From contig NC_135568.1 in NCBI RefSeq assembly GCF_964340395.1, positions 15,462,276-15,526,275 on the forward strand: 64,000 nt of DNA. The letters are read 5' to 3'. This document shows, in pieces, positions 42,401 through 51,700 of this stretch (the stretch's first letter is position 1; each line of letters opens with the position of its first letter). The position numbers and the translations under genes were made by a program. A model generated the notes under the pieces. The model did not search any database. It saw only the letters and a list, made by a program, of their open reading frames with translations, and was not told the DNA's origin. Source of the DNA: Glandiceps talaboti. Lineage: Eukaryota > Hemichordata > Enteropneusta > Spengelidae.

Positions 42401-42894
42401 ATCATACACGACAAAGTGAATCGAGTGACTCCGAGTCAAGTGACTCGGACAGCAAAAGCTCGCAAGGTGTGAGAAGACGAAACAGTAGTAGTTCTGAATC
42501 CAATGACTCCGATGACGAACATCCTGCCACTGAAAAGGCCCAGATGGGTCGGAAACGTAGAACTAGCTCTAGTGCCTCAGATCGGGAGGGGCATGATAAT
42601 AATGAAAAAAGTCACTTTGATAGGAGAACTATGTATCGAAATGAAAGAGATCATATTGTTGATCCGTGGGTGAGGGGGAGACGTGAAAAACCTAGAGACG
42701 ATGTCAGACGAAATGATGAAAGGGATTACAGAAGAGGGGATTATAGTAACCGAGATTTTGATCGATATGAAAGGTACGAGAGACCATACAGGAGAGATAG
42801 GTATGATAATTATGACGACAGATACAGGGATCGCAGAGTAGATCGAAGAGATTATGTGGATGACCGTAGAAGGGACTATTATGACAGGAGGTAG
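24419..42894 (+). CDS. CWC22: Pre-mRNA-splicing factor CWC22 (nucampholin) with giant RE/RD/RS tail, 17 exons
   Basis: Exons: 24419-24429, 25103-25561, 26309-26458, 27395-27571, 28579-28707, 29522-29615, 30743-30871, 31572-31707, 32502-32708, 33724-33858, 34733-34887, 35142-35219, 35971-36123, 36630-36757, 37323-37424, 37979-38136, 39128-42894. Total 6168 nt, 2055 aa; human CWC22 is about 908 aa. Seen: a Ser/Arg-rich N-terminus (1-265) including [11 protein letters not shown]; a MIF4G domain at about 266-450 ([30 protein letters not shown]-like core); an acidic linker; an MA3 domain at about 550-671; the conserved block [21 protein letters not shown]; then a Ser/Glu-rich stretch and a tail (about 801-2055) coded entirely by the last exon. 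Known: CWC22 recruits eIF4A3 to spliceosomes and is needed for exon-junction-complex deposition. Exon 1 codes only MSD plus two bases. Exons 8 and 9 end in donors that are copied downstream in tandem. Tail length is the odd feature. Confidence 0.95.
25810..25990. repeat. TATG / GCGT / GT microsatellite in CWC22 intron 2
   Basis: TATG units with TGCA and GCGT variants, ending in a pure GT run at about 25972-25987. Confidence 0.95.
27700..27850. repeat. About 33-bp minisatellite in CWC22 intron 4
   Basis: Four to five units sharing GAAGTTTTTAGTGTGACACC and CCCTGT. It begins about 130 bp after the exon 4 donor and does not include exon sequence. Confidence 0.85.
28874..28970. mobile_element. 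Family B palindromic MITE, single arm, in CWC22 intron 5
   Basis: Contains GAAGTAAAGTA, then TTTATAGCAATTATATCAAG and AGTATACTGTTTCATTTGCTA, matching the left arm of the copies at 19837 and 59437. The other arm is absent. Confidence 0.65.
30294..30368. repeat. Three tandem 24-bp units in CWC22 intron 6
   Basis: Units read GCATACCTGTGTGCAAATGA followed by CGGT, with one to three changes per copy. Confidence 0.85.
30487..30608. mobile_element. Palindromic MITE, family D copy 1, in CWC22 intron 6
   Basis: Shares GTGCTTGCAGTG, TTCTGCTGCACTTTCACTCA and the ending CTGCAAGCAGTAATG with the copy at 63490-63595. Ends GGGGT and ACCCC are inverted. Confidence 0.6.
30950..31230. repeat. Dispersed repeat, family E copy 1, in CWC22 intron 7
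   Basis: Matches 35395-35675 over CAATCTGTAATTGCTGTACA, GAAGAAACCAACAACACA, GGAAAACATAACTAC, an A-rich stretch, then CCCACCTATTCTA and ATAATCGGA-type ends with TTTTTAGGCCT. Class unknown. Confidence 0.65.
31317..31370. repeat. Poly-C, CCA and CA tract in CWC22 intron 7
   Basis: About a dozen C, then CCACCA units, then CACA to about 31367. Confidence 0.9.
31676..32010. repeat. About 100-bp tandem repeat starting in CWC22 exon 8 and crossing its donor
   Basis: Four units. The first contains the true exon end (GAAGTTTCACCAAGAGGAAT, then GCATG and the donor GTATGT at 31708). Later units at about 31780, 31880 and 31970 repeat GAAATTTCTCCAAGAGGAA, GTTTCACCAAGAGGAATCCA and GAAGTTTCACCATGG. Spacings are about 101, 100 and 91 bp. 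Later units have lost the GT donor (GATATGTAT or similar). C-rich runs separate units. Confidence 0.9.
32020..32190. mobile_element. hAT-type MITE, family C, intact copy in CWC22 intron 8
   Basis: Perfect 15-bp terminal inverted repeats CAGTGTGCCCTCTAA and TTAGAGGGCACACTG bound a 171-bp element. It is flanked on both sides by the 8-bp target duplication CACCCACC (32012-32019 and 32191-32198). An 8-bp duplication and CAG-N-G ends are typical of hAT transposons. Related copies: 21690-21853 and 50192-50348. Confidence 0.9.
32693..33150. repeat. 58-bp minisatellite that starts in CWC22 exon 9 and repeats its splice donor
   Basis: Eight units. Exonic GCAGAACCCGAACTTA (32693-32708) and donor GTAAGT recur; donor-like GT starts at 32709, 32767, 32825, 32883, 32940, 32997, 33055 (altered to GTATAAG) and 33115. 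Spacing 57-60 bp. The second unit repeats the 16 exonic bases exactly; later ones have CCAGAACTTA. Confidence 0.95.
33230..33560. repeat. Degenerate low-complexity CAATACA/ACAGTA region
   Basis: AT- and CA-rich sequence with recurring TACAATACA, ACAGTGCAA and similar words in CWC22 intron 9. No clear unit length. Confidence 0.5.
33898..34255. repeat. GT-rich and TATG microsatellites with poly-G
   Basis: GTGTGT near 33900-33925, TATG units near 33935-33980, a run of about 17 G near 34050-34066, then GT-rich sequence, in CWC22 intron 10. Confidence 0.8.
34303..34628. repeat. Tandem duplication of about 147-180 bp in CWC22 intron 10
   Basis: Copy 1 starts at AGACTTTGTTCTTTTAGTGG (34303), copy 2 at AGACTTTGTACTTTTGGTGG (34450). 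Both contain GAGTCATTTCTCACATTCC and end in CCTCCACCTGGTGGCATC. Copy 2 has two short insertions. Confidence 0.9.
35395..35675. repeat. Dispersed repeat, family E copy 2, in CWC22 intron 12
   Basis: Same orientation as the copy at 30950-31230, with matching CAATCTGTAATGGCTATACA, GAAGAAACCAATAACACA and the TTTTTTAGGCCTAA end. Confidence 0.65.
36806..37100 (+). mobile_element. SINE-like element with a duplicated 75-bp head, in CWC22 intron 14
   Basis: GTGGAGTGGGGTTCAACCAC and CACTGCAGCTAGGATTCAA occur twice, 75 bp apart (36806 and 36881). The right end GATAAACTTAAAGAAGTGG followed by CCCATATAAATG is like the tail of the SINE at 181-505. Class is inferred from the tail only. Confidence 0.45.
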
Positions 42895-45786
42895 AATCTT
42901 TCACCCCTGTATTACCTACATAAAAGTGGACTGATCTACAAAGAGAAGACCAAGATTGTTTCGTATGTATTTCGTGATCAAGAATGGATGTGGTCAAAGT
43001 CTTTTTGTATTCTTGTCAATGCAATAGCTGAAATACATCATATAAGTTCTGTTTTCACCAAAGATTTCTGGAAATATTCTATAAGCTAATAGAGCTCAGT
43101 ATTAAATTACAATTGATGTCGTAACCTGGATTTCAAGGAAATAACTTTGTCTGCAAGGCAGACCATTTTCATCACTTTGAGTATAATTTTTTGTCAGAAA
43201 GAACTATGGTGAATAGTAAATATATACAGCATTTTGTACTATAAAGTCCTGACTACAAATACTTGGCTGTAGTATTCTTTCATTGAATAAACCATGGTTT
43301 TCATCTCGATATCAATTTCATGAAATCTGTTTTTTTGCATTTCTGTCGCAGAGCTCTCATACAAATGCAGGACACTAGGATAGATGCTTGGATTAATATA
43401 AACACTTTATTTTATTATCCTTAAATTTGTTCATCAGGCCTGTAAAACATCCCCACAATATGTTCTTATACCACAACCAAGGGTCCACATTACTTATGAG
43501 AAATGTTTCACCTGTTCAAGTTAACAGGCTTGTCAAACTGCATTGGGACTCTGCAAATATCGACAGTAATAAAAGGGACAGGTTATCTAGGCAAATTAGA
43601 GAATCTCTCCACATGAGAAGGCAAGGGGGCAATACCATGAACAGAGATGGGGGGGGGGGGCATACTACATGTAATTACTTTATAATCTTTATGATCATGT
43701 CATTGCCACTACCCCACCCAGCAGAAAAAACAGCAAACAGACAGTTTGACAAAACCTGTCGACCTGAACTAATTATAAGTTTTATTTTCTTGTCAAAAGA
43801 AAGAAATCATTTAGTTCAAAAATGATACTTTCTGAGTATGTTTATCAACTGTATCATGTGGTAACATAACAAAGTGTGCATCTCAAACACAAAAATCAGT
43901 CATTGAAGTAAATTTAACAATGTTGCTCCCTACAATCCAAATCTCTCAAACTGCTGAAAATCACATGGCTCCATATTTATGAAAGGCTTGTATTACCATG
44001 GTGTCTACGAATAACCCCATGATAGAGAAATTGAAATAACCCGATACAAGAAGGTAGTCTGTACAAATGTATATTAAAGCATGTACATGTTGATGTGCCA
44101 TGTTGGGACACCCTCATTGGCCAGGGCATCTTGACAGTTTACCTTACAGTTTACTCCATGAGTAATTTTTGCAATCATTCATTGAAATATTGAAAATTTA
44201 TAGTAAACATAATGACCCTATTTGCAATGGCAGTGTTGGGCAAGAAACTGGCTACCATATACATTGTATCGGCAAGGTCCACCCATGATGTTGGCTGTTG
44301 TAAATAACAAGTGCCTACAGCTCTAACTTGGTCATGCACTGTATAGATGCAACATTGATGACAAACTACACTGTTTATAAGCAAAGTCGCTATGACGAAC
44401 TTGAAAATAGATTTCTAAGCACTATTCCCAACATTGTCAATAGAGGGTGCTATTCACCATTCTGATCATGGGCTTATAATGTAACCACCTTCATTTTCAA
44501 ATTATCCTAGTGGTGGATGATACAGTGTAATCAAGGTTCAAGACATGGACAGTCATTTCATATAGTAATAATATAATAAAGGACGAATAGTTGAAATCTT
44601 GTTAAACCAGCATATTAAGCATTTAGTTAGGTGTTGTGAGAAACGATACCAGAAGCCTATAACACAAATTACAGGGGCACAGTCTGCAATTTTGATTGGA
44701 TCGTTGCTTAGGTTTCACATTGTGATATTCTAACTCTACAGCTCTGAACAGGTATTCAGAATCTAAAAAAATATTCTTGGGACATTAAAAACTTTCGGAA
44801 ATATTCATAGTTGCCAAGAATCTTTATTCATGCCTCTATCATACGGCGTTGATGCTGACTTGCTCCCAATAAATTTTCTGAATAGTCTATATAATGCATG
44901 TTTATTTGCACTTCTACACGCAGTGGTGACCATATTTCTGAATTTTCCATATGTATAATTATTTGTTATTCAAAATATATACATTTTGCAGCAAAATATA
45001 ATTAAATTCTTGCTGTAAACCAGTATAGTGCTTAACGGACATCCCCATACAGACTCATTTTTCTCTCCGTCAGAAATATGGGCTCTGGCTCATGAGAATG
45101 AATTCAATAAATACATTTGACAATGCATCTTGAAACTTGAAAGATATACAATATAATTTGTCAATTTGAGTCAATTAGCATTTCCATGTTTGCGATGAGC
45201 ATGCAATCTGCCGCAGTCAGCTCTATAAGCAAAACTGTACATATGCCAAATTCTATCATTTGTAAAACAATGGGCCGCTGCGTACAATGTTGAAGTGAGA
45301 ATTCTCTTTATGTTAATAGTATTTCAACAATTCTCAGTACCTGGAAAAGCATTTTACCTCCTTCTCGTGGGTGAAAATAGAACAGGAAGCCCAATGTATT
45401 CTCAAGTCGCACATACTCATAGAGGTGCACATACGTACACAGCATGGAATGGAAGTCAAAGCACTGACCAAGAAATTAAAAGATCCTTATTAGCGCAACT
45501 GAATATGTAACATTTATGATGTACCTAGGTGTTACAAAAATATTTTCGTTACCAAGAATTAACGGTATTTGCCTCTCAAACTCACAAAGTCTGACCATTT
45601 CACACCTCAGTCATTCCTGGCACATTTCACTACATAACATTCCCATACAACACTCCTCCCCTTTTACCATCCAGGTAAACCCATGCACAATTGTCTTGAT
45701 AACCAATTTCAGGCAAGTCTATATCATCATTTTCTATAGATTCTGATGTTTCACTTAGTCCCATGCACAATTGTGTTGATAACCAA
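42895..45786. other. Intergenic region between convergent CWC22 and COA1
   Basis: Holds both 3' UTRs. AATAAA at about 43285 is a likely CWC22 poly(A) signal, about 390 nt after the stop. A poly-G run lies near 43651-43660. The COA1-edge duplication occupies 45680-45786. The remainder (43700-45650) shows no exon, RNA gene or repeat that I recognise. Confidence 0.55.
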
Positions 45787-45847
45787 TCAGGCTGAGATTC
45801 CAGGCAAGTCTATTTCATCATTTTCTATAGATTCTGATGTTTCACTT
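45680..45847. repeat. Tandem duplication of the COA1 coding 3' end
   Basis: Copy A (45680-45756) and copy B (45760-45847) share CCATGCACAATTGT, GATAACCAAT, CAGGCAAGTCTAT and TTTTCTATAGATTCTGATGT. Copy B contains the last 20 or so COA1 codons and the stop; copy A lies in the 3' flank. Copy B has an 11-bp insertion that contributes the actual stop (TCA at 45787-45789). Confidence 0.9.
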
Positions 45848-46032
45848 TCATTTTGTTGTGGCTCTACTAAGGTCATAAAGTCTTCTTGGTTTTTCAGTTG
45901 AAGAATCAGTTTTTGGATCTCCCAGCTGGAAAAGATAATACCATGTAAATTGTTATACTGAATCACAGAGTAGAAACTTACTGATTGCATGCCTACATAC
46001 AAATAAAATACAGAGAGAAGGAAGGAGAGTGT

Positions 46033-46063
<31 letters not shown>

Positions 46064-48041
46064 AGTGAGAGAGAGTCTATATACAAATGTGGAAGGAAGG
46101 AGGGTGAGATTGATTAACAGTATTACTATACTACTTAGGGAGAGAGAGGTTTGAAGGGAGAAAATGTTTCTGCCCAAACATATCTATTTGAAATATATTA
46201 CCTGTCACATGACAAAACTATTCATTGACTGTATTCTTTTTGCAATAATTCTACATTCAAGATACAATCTACCAACACAGTGAGTATACATATTTTTAAT
46301 CTGACTTACTACTGGACAGTACAGAGAAATGTATATAATAAAAGAACTTTTCCCATCATCAACTTACTCTGCTCCAGGTTTTGGTCTCTCTGCCCACGTA
46401 AACAATGTTCCATTTGTTTTGCTACCTTTCACGTCAATCTTAAGCTGAAATATCAGAAATCAGAATTATTATTTACATTTACATCCTTTGGCACAAAATA
46501 GAATTTGACAATGCATGGCCACTAATACATGTATAGATGGGTTGATGGATATGTGTGTGTGTGCATATGCATGTATGTATGTATGTATGTATGTATGTAT
46601 GTATGTATGTGTGTGTATGTATGTATGTCTGTCTGTATGTATGTCTGTCTGTCTGTATATATATGTGTTTGTGTATGTATATGTGTGTATGTATGTATGT
46701 ATGTATGTATGTATGTATGCAAGCATTTATGCAAGCATTTATGAATGTATATGTGTATGTATGTCTGTCTGTGTATACAGTATGATATACATCTATGTAT
46801 ATCATAGAATTACACAAATGTCACACAGATACCAATCTGATGTTCTCGTGCCAAATCTCATACTTACGAGTAGCCAATCAGAATCCGTCTTACAATATAC
46901 TCAACGTTTGAAATTGAAAGAAAGAGAACCACCAAACAATAACAATAATATCGTTGCCTGCACTCTGTGCTTATGCTCTTCCATCAGAGTGCCCTTAAGT
47001 ACTGTACCAGTATGTTTTGGTACATTACACATTCTCATTCATTGAGTGAATTCACTCAGTGCCAAAAAGAAATCACATGAATCGGATTTTAATCAGACTG
47101 TTCAGATACCTGAACATTACAATAAACATAACAGTAGGAAAATGATGCATTACTATTTTCACAAATACGACCTTGGACTAATGATACTTGGATTAAAGCA
47201 TGAACATTGTCTGTAAGATTAAAACTTAGTATGTGTACCAACTCACTTGACATTGGAGACCATTGACTTTGTTGAATTTGTCAGACAAATCTAAGTATCT
47301 ACTTTTGACAGGTGACCCCAGAGATGTCATGGCTTGTTGATTGTCAGATAGAATCTTCATAGATTTACTGTAATAACTACCTGATGTCAATTTATCTGTC
47401 AGAAAGAAAACATTTTATACATTATCCCTTTGTTGTACACGTACAATGGTGTCTTTTACTGGGTATGAAATTAACAGATGCATAATGTAAAGAAATGTTA
47501 AAGATGTGGAAAGACATCAGAATTTATTTTCAGTTCATTATTACTATATTAGCATTAATATGAGAATATCTGGTAACAAGGGTTGTGTACTCAAGTCTCT
47601 TCAATAACTAGATAAGTTCCAACCTATGAAATAAATATAATGTTGGTGGTGGGGGGGGGGGAGGGGTGATGTCGTGATGATAATGATGATGATAATGATG
47701 GTGGTGGTGGTGGTGATAATGATGATGAAGACGACAGCGATGATGACGAGGACAATGATAGTAAAGTATCACTCCTCATCACACCCAACTTGCCAATTGC
47801 CAGCTTGCAATCTTGTAGATCAGGTCCTACCCTAATTCTTCTACGGTATTGCTATTGTCCGATATTGATGTAACATGATGTAACTAATTATTACTTTAGT
47901 ATAATTAACTGATTCGTGTACATTTGGTGTTTTCAATTTACCTTGAATTTTAATGTACAGAAATCCTGATCCGCCGAGAGACAATATTCCTCCATAAATC
48001 GCCACTGACTTCAATGTTGACATGCTCGGTAAACGAAACAT
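45787..48041 (-). CDS. COA1: Cytochrome c oxidase assembly factor 1 homologue (Coa1/Tim21 family), 4 exons
   Basis: Exons in transcript order: 47942-48041, 47247-47395, 46368-46444, 45787-45925. Total 465 nt, 154 aa against 146 in human. Seen: an N-terminal hydrophobic segment (about 10-30, SVAIYGGILSLGGSGFLY) expected to anchor it in the inner mitochondrial membrane; a middle region with SYYSKSMKIL, LGSPVKSRYLDL and LKIDVKGSKTNGTLF that aligns with human COA1 (ALGPPLNIHYLKL, KLKIPVSGSKSEGLL); then WEIQKLILQL and an acidic C-terminus. Known: COA1 (MITRAC15) helps assembly of respiratory complexes IV and I. Two in-frame ATGs are close together (48041 and 48023); the first is used here. It starts 693 bp from the divergent dynein gene. 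The 3' end of the last exon is duplicated just downstream. Assignment rests on pattern recognition, so slightly lower certainty than the larger genes. Confidence 0.85.
46028..46065. repeat. GT microsatellite in COA1 intron 3
   Basis: GT run with one CTGT interruption. Confidence 0.9.
46553..46790. repeat. TATG / TCTG microsatellite in COA1 intron 2
   Basis: Long TATG runs mixed with GTGT and GTCT units. Confidence 0.95.
47640..47760. repeat. Poly-G and GAT/GGT trinucleotide repeats in COA1 intron 1
   Basis: About 11 G near 47652, then GATGAT and GGTGGT units to about 47730. Confidence 0.85.
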
Positions 48042-48734
48042 GGTGAACAGTGAACTGAAAATTGTACTTCTTGTATAGGACAGTGTGTTTAGCTAGTATA
48101 CGTAAACGATCTGAAAGAAAACACTTATGACATCGAAGTTTCTCCCTAAAATACTGTGGACATGTGAAATTTTTGCCCTAATATTACTACATGCAAGTTC
48201 TCAAAAAGGAATTTCTTCGTCCCCGGATCACCCATTCACTCTTCTCAGCTGAGTACATATATCTGCATGTGCTCGCCCTTTGACCTGTACCTGACAGTTA
48301 TTTCTTTCCTCCAGTAAATATTTCTCCTTCTCCAACAAAATTTTAAATTCTGATATTTAAGAAGTATGATCTTAAAAATTAAAACTTTGAACTTAAGAAT
48401 ACATTATTAATAGATTATTTGAGGATAAAAAAACAGATTTCAATTATATACGGAGATAATTGAGAAAAAATACACAATTTATTTCTCTCTTGTGAACGAG
48501 GCTGTTTCTGTGGTAATGTAACGTAGCAACGTGAACTAGAGAGAGCCGACATTTTGGACGGAGTGGTGTGAACCAAAACAACCCTCTTTTCACCCAGTCT
48601 ACCCGTTTAGGGTTGAGTTTTTGTAACTTTTATGTTTCTGGTTTGAAAATTTACGTTTCCTTGTATATACTTGAGTTCAAATTTTGTACTTTTGTACATG
48701 CTTTAGTTGATTTTTATGAACTGGAAGCCGCGTT
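48042..48734. promoter_or_regulatory. Bidirectional promoter between COA1 and the dynein gene
   Basis: Start codons are 693 bp apart in divergent orientation. Apart from a candidate X-box there is no further motif I can support. Confidence 0.55.
48518..48530 (+). promoter_or_regulatory. Candidate RFX X-box upstream of the dynein gene
   Basis: GTAACG T AGCAAC fits the X-box GTNRCC (N0-3) RGYAAC at 11 of 12 half-site positions. It lies 205 bp before the first dynein codon. Motile-cilium genes are widely controlled by RFX factors through such sites. Confidence 0.5.
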
Positions 48735-51700
48735 ATGGCTGACGTTCAGGTGAGTACAGACGAATGAGATGCCGTTACGATAATGTAGTTGTAGATAAAG
48801 TTTTCATATTATGATATCGATATTTTACTTTCGAATGCATTTCAGGTAGCAAAGTAAGGGGAGTGGGGAATGCACTTTTCTTCCAGGTAAAGTTAGATAG
48901 CTGTCATGACAGATTGAATGTAAAGTTTCAATCGACATGTGTAACTGTAAGGTGAATTTTGTAACGTGAAGTTTTCTCGAGTTCTGTAGCCTCGGTGTCA
49001 CAGTGAGTTTGCAATATTTATACAATAGCTTTGGTAATCGATATTCAACTCGCATATTTAAGTAGTAACACAGGATTTGTGGTACGTCATGGCGATAAAT
49101 CTGTTGCGCAGTTGGCTTTTCAGACGTTCTTTTTTCTGCAGACGTTTTAGTTTTCCAGGAGAACATGTCTGATTATGGAGAGCATTTCTTGACATTTGCC
49201 TTTTTCTCAGTTATTGAGAAAACTTTGAGAATATTATTAATTGCAACACATTTACATGGAGTTTTGAAGTAAATATCTCATGAAGTGAATTGTATTATAA
49301 AATGATTCGTGAATTTATAGACAACAAAGTGTTTTGCATATTTCAATTTATTTGTTTAAATCACTGTCATGTTTGGACACTTTCGAAATTGCATAGACTT
49401 GGATGGCGATTTGCCAAAATCAAGGTGATAAGTGTTTTTTAAAATATGTAATAGTATATTTTGACAAGCAGATTTGACATCAAATTTTCCAACGCTAGTT
49501 TTTTTTTTCATTTGTCAGAGAAAATTATTTACTTTAAACAAATTTGCAAGTATGAGGAATTCAGGAGATCAAGTGTGATGTCCCATTCTATGTTGATTTC
49601 AGTTCTAAACTATTTCTTCTAAGTTCTAACTTCTATTGAAGAACACAAAACTGTCCAATAGATTAATAGAAGTTGAAAGTTGTGAACAATTTGCCAAATT
49701 GTAGATATTCGTATTGATTTGGCATGACTGTCTTCACAACTAGTTTTATACTAAACTAATTTGCAAACACTTTAAGAGAAATTGTACAGGTAATCATTCC
49801 CAAGGAAAGACCTTTAAGCAGTAAAACTTTTAAAATAAGACAGCACTCTATGAAACGAAAACTTGTCAATTTTTCATCTCCACCTTCATCAAATCGCAAA
49901 AAATTATCTTTAGTTTGATATAATACATATTGGAGAAAAAAATACTTTTACAGCCCACTCAGGTGCAAACTGTTTAGATTTTTGCAATTAACTTGAAAAT
50001 ATTTATTACCAGCAGTTTTCAATGAGCATAGTAGACTCAGAGATAGAGTGACATATTTTAGTAACTGTTTTAACTGATTACCAACAAAGTAAACCAACTG
50101 TAAATGTGAAGTATTTGGTTTTCATTCATTTGACAGACCTTGATGTCTGTAAAATGAAATATAAATTTGATTATGACGTAAGATTTCTAAACAGTGTTCC
50201 CTCCAAGTTAACGACAACATTGGTTGTTGTTGGTTAAAATGATAACCTTTGTATTTTCTTGTGATACACCACACAATAGTAAAAGATAGTGGAGCATCAA
50301 GTTGTGGTGCATCTACAAGAAATTGCTGTATGTCAGAGGGACACACTGCATCTAGGGTAGTCCTGCTTGCAGACTGTGTACATGACACGATATGGAGATG
50401 AGAGGGACAATAATGCCAGAAGCGAGTCCCAACTTACTCTGTCTGCAAGCATGCTACATCTAGGGTTGACATTTGGTAATTCTGTGTAAAATTTGTTGTG
50501 AACAAGTGCCTGCAATTTGTTTTTATTAGTGAACAAGTGCCAAGGAAAGGTTATTTTGACATTTTTGGAATCCAGTAAAGTATACAATTATAAATATGAC
50601 AGACGTAAGTATGGTGAACAATTGCATCAACTCGGAGGATAAAATCTCTGGTTGCACTTTGCACCTCTTATAACTTACATAAACAGGTGTGGGATAAAGG
50701 GCAAAAATCTTAAGTTAGTTCAGTCGCTACACCTTACAGCAAAGACTGCATATGTTTGTATGAGAGTTTATTTTGTCAAACACCTACAATAAGTGATAAT
50801 AAAAAAATGAGTTCTCATACAAATGGTTTTTTTTGGACTGGTGGAGATGACAACAGTTCAATCTCTTTCTTTCTGGCTCTTTATTTTCACAGGCTTTTGA
50901 TAAATGGTATCTCCACATTAGATACACAAATTGTCTAATGTCCTTGTGTAAATACTTGTTGATCATAACACTTAAAAATTCCTTTGACTTCTCGAAAGAT
51001 ACTAAAGTCTTCAAATGTTGTTCATGTTGAGGACATTTTGGAGTGTTCTCACGTTTGCAATATTTTCATATTAAAGCATGAGAAAAGTGAGGAATTCTGT
51101 TATTTGCCTCCCTCCTTCCCTCCACATGGACAGGGTAAACTTCTTTCAAAATGAATCTATAATTCTTGTAGTAGACTAGACTGCAGAGCTAAATAAAATT
51201 CTTTATCAGGCAGCAACAATTCTTTTGATTACTCTTGTCTTTTACAATTATACTGTACAGTTCCTTATTGAAGATGCAACATAAATTGTATGCAAATTGA
51301 AACAAATTTTCAAACATAAATTTAGTTTTATCCTTGGAGTGAATTCTAGGTTTTTTTATCCAAATTACTTTCATTACAGAAAATGTTGTTTTCTATCGAT
51401 GCTTCAACTATCTTGATATAAGTACTTGTCATTTTGTGCACAAAGCTTCAATAAGGAATTGTTCAGTTGTTAGTCTATCTACAGACCCTTGTTGATCACT
51501 CTAGGGTCTAGGACTTACTTACAATTATGAAATGAGAAAGCAGAAATATCTAGAGGTGTTGCAACAGTTGTCAAATAAAATAATTAAGTAGAAAATACAC
51601 ACATATATTTAGTGCACACTCTAGTCAGTCATTGCAATAAAAAAATTCAAAATGTGCTATGGTTCATGAAAATATTTGTTTGTACAGTAGATGCAAGGCT

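Noticed and set aside
43427-43825. 132-aa plus-strand frame after CWC22
   Set aside because: It runs through a poly-G tract in the 3' flank, has no family resemblance and no nearby partner exons.
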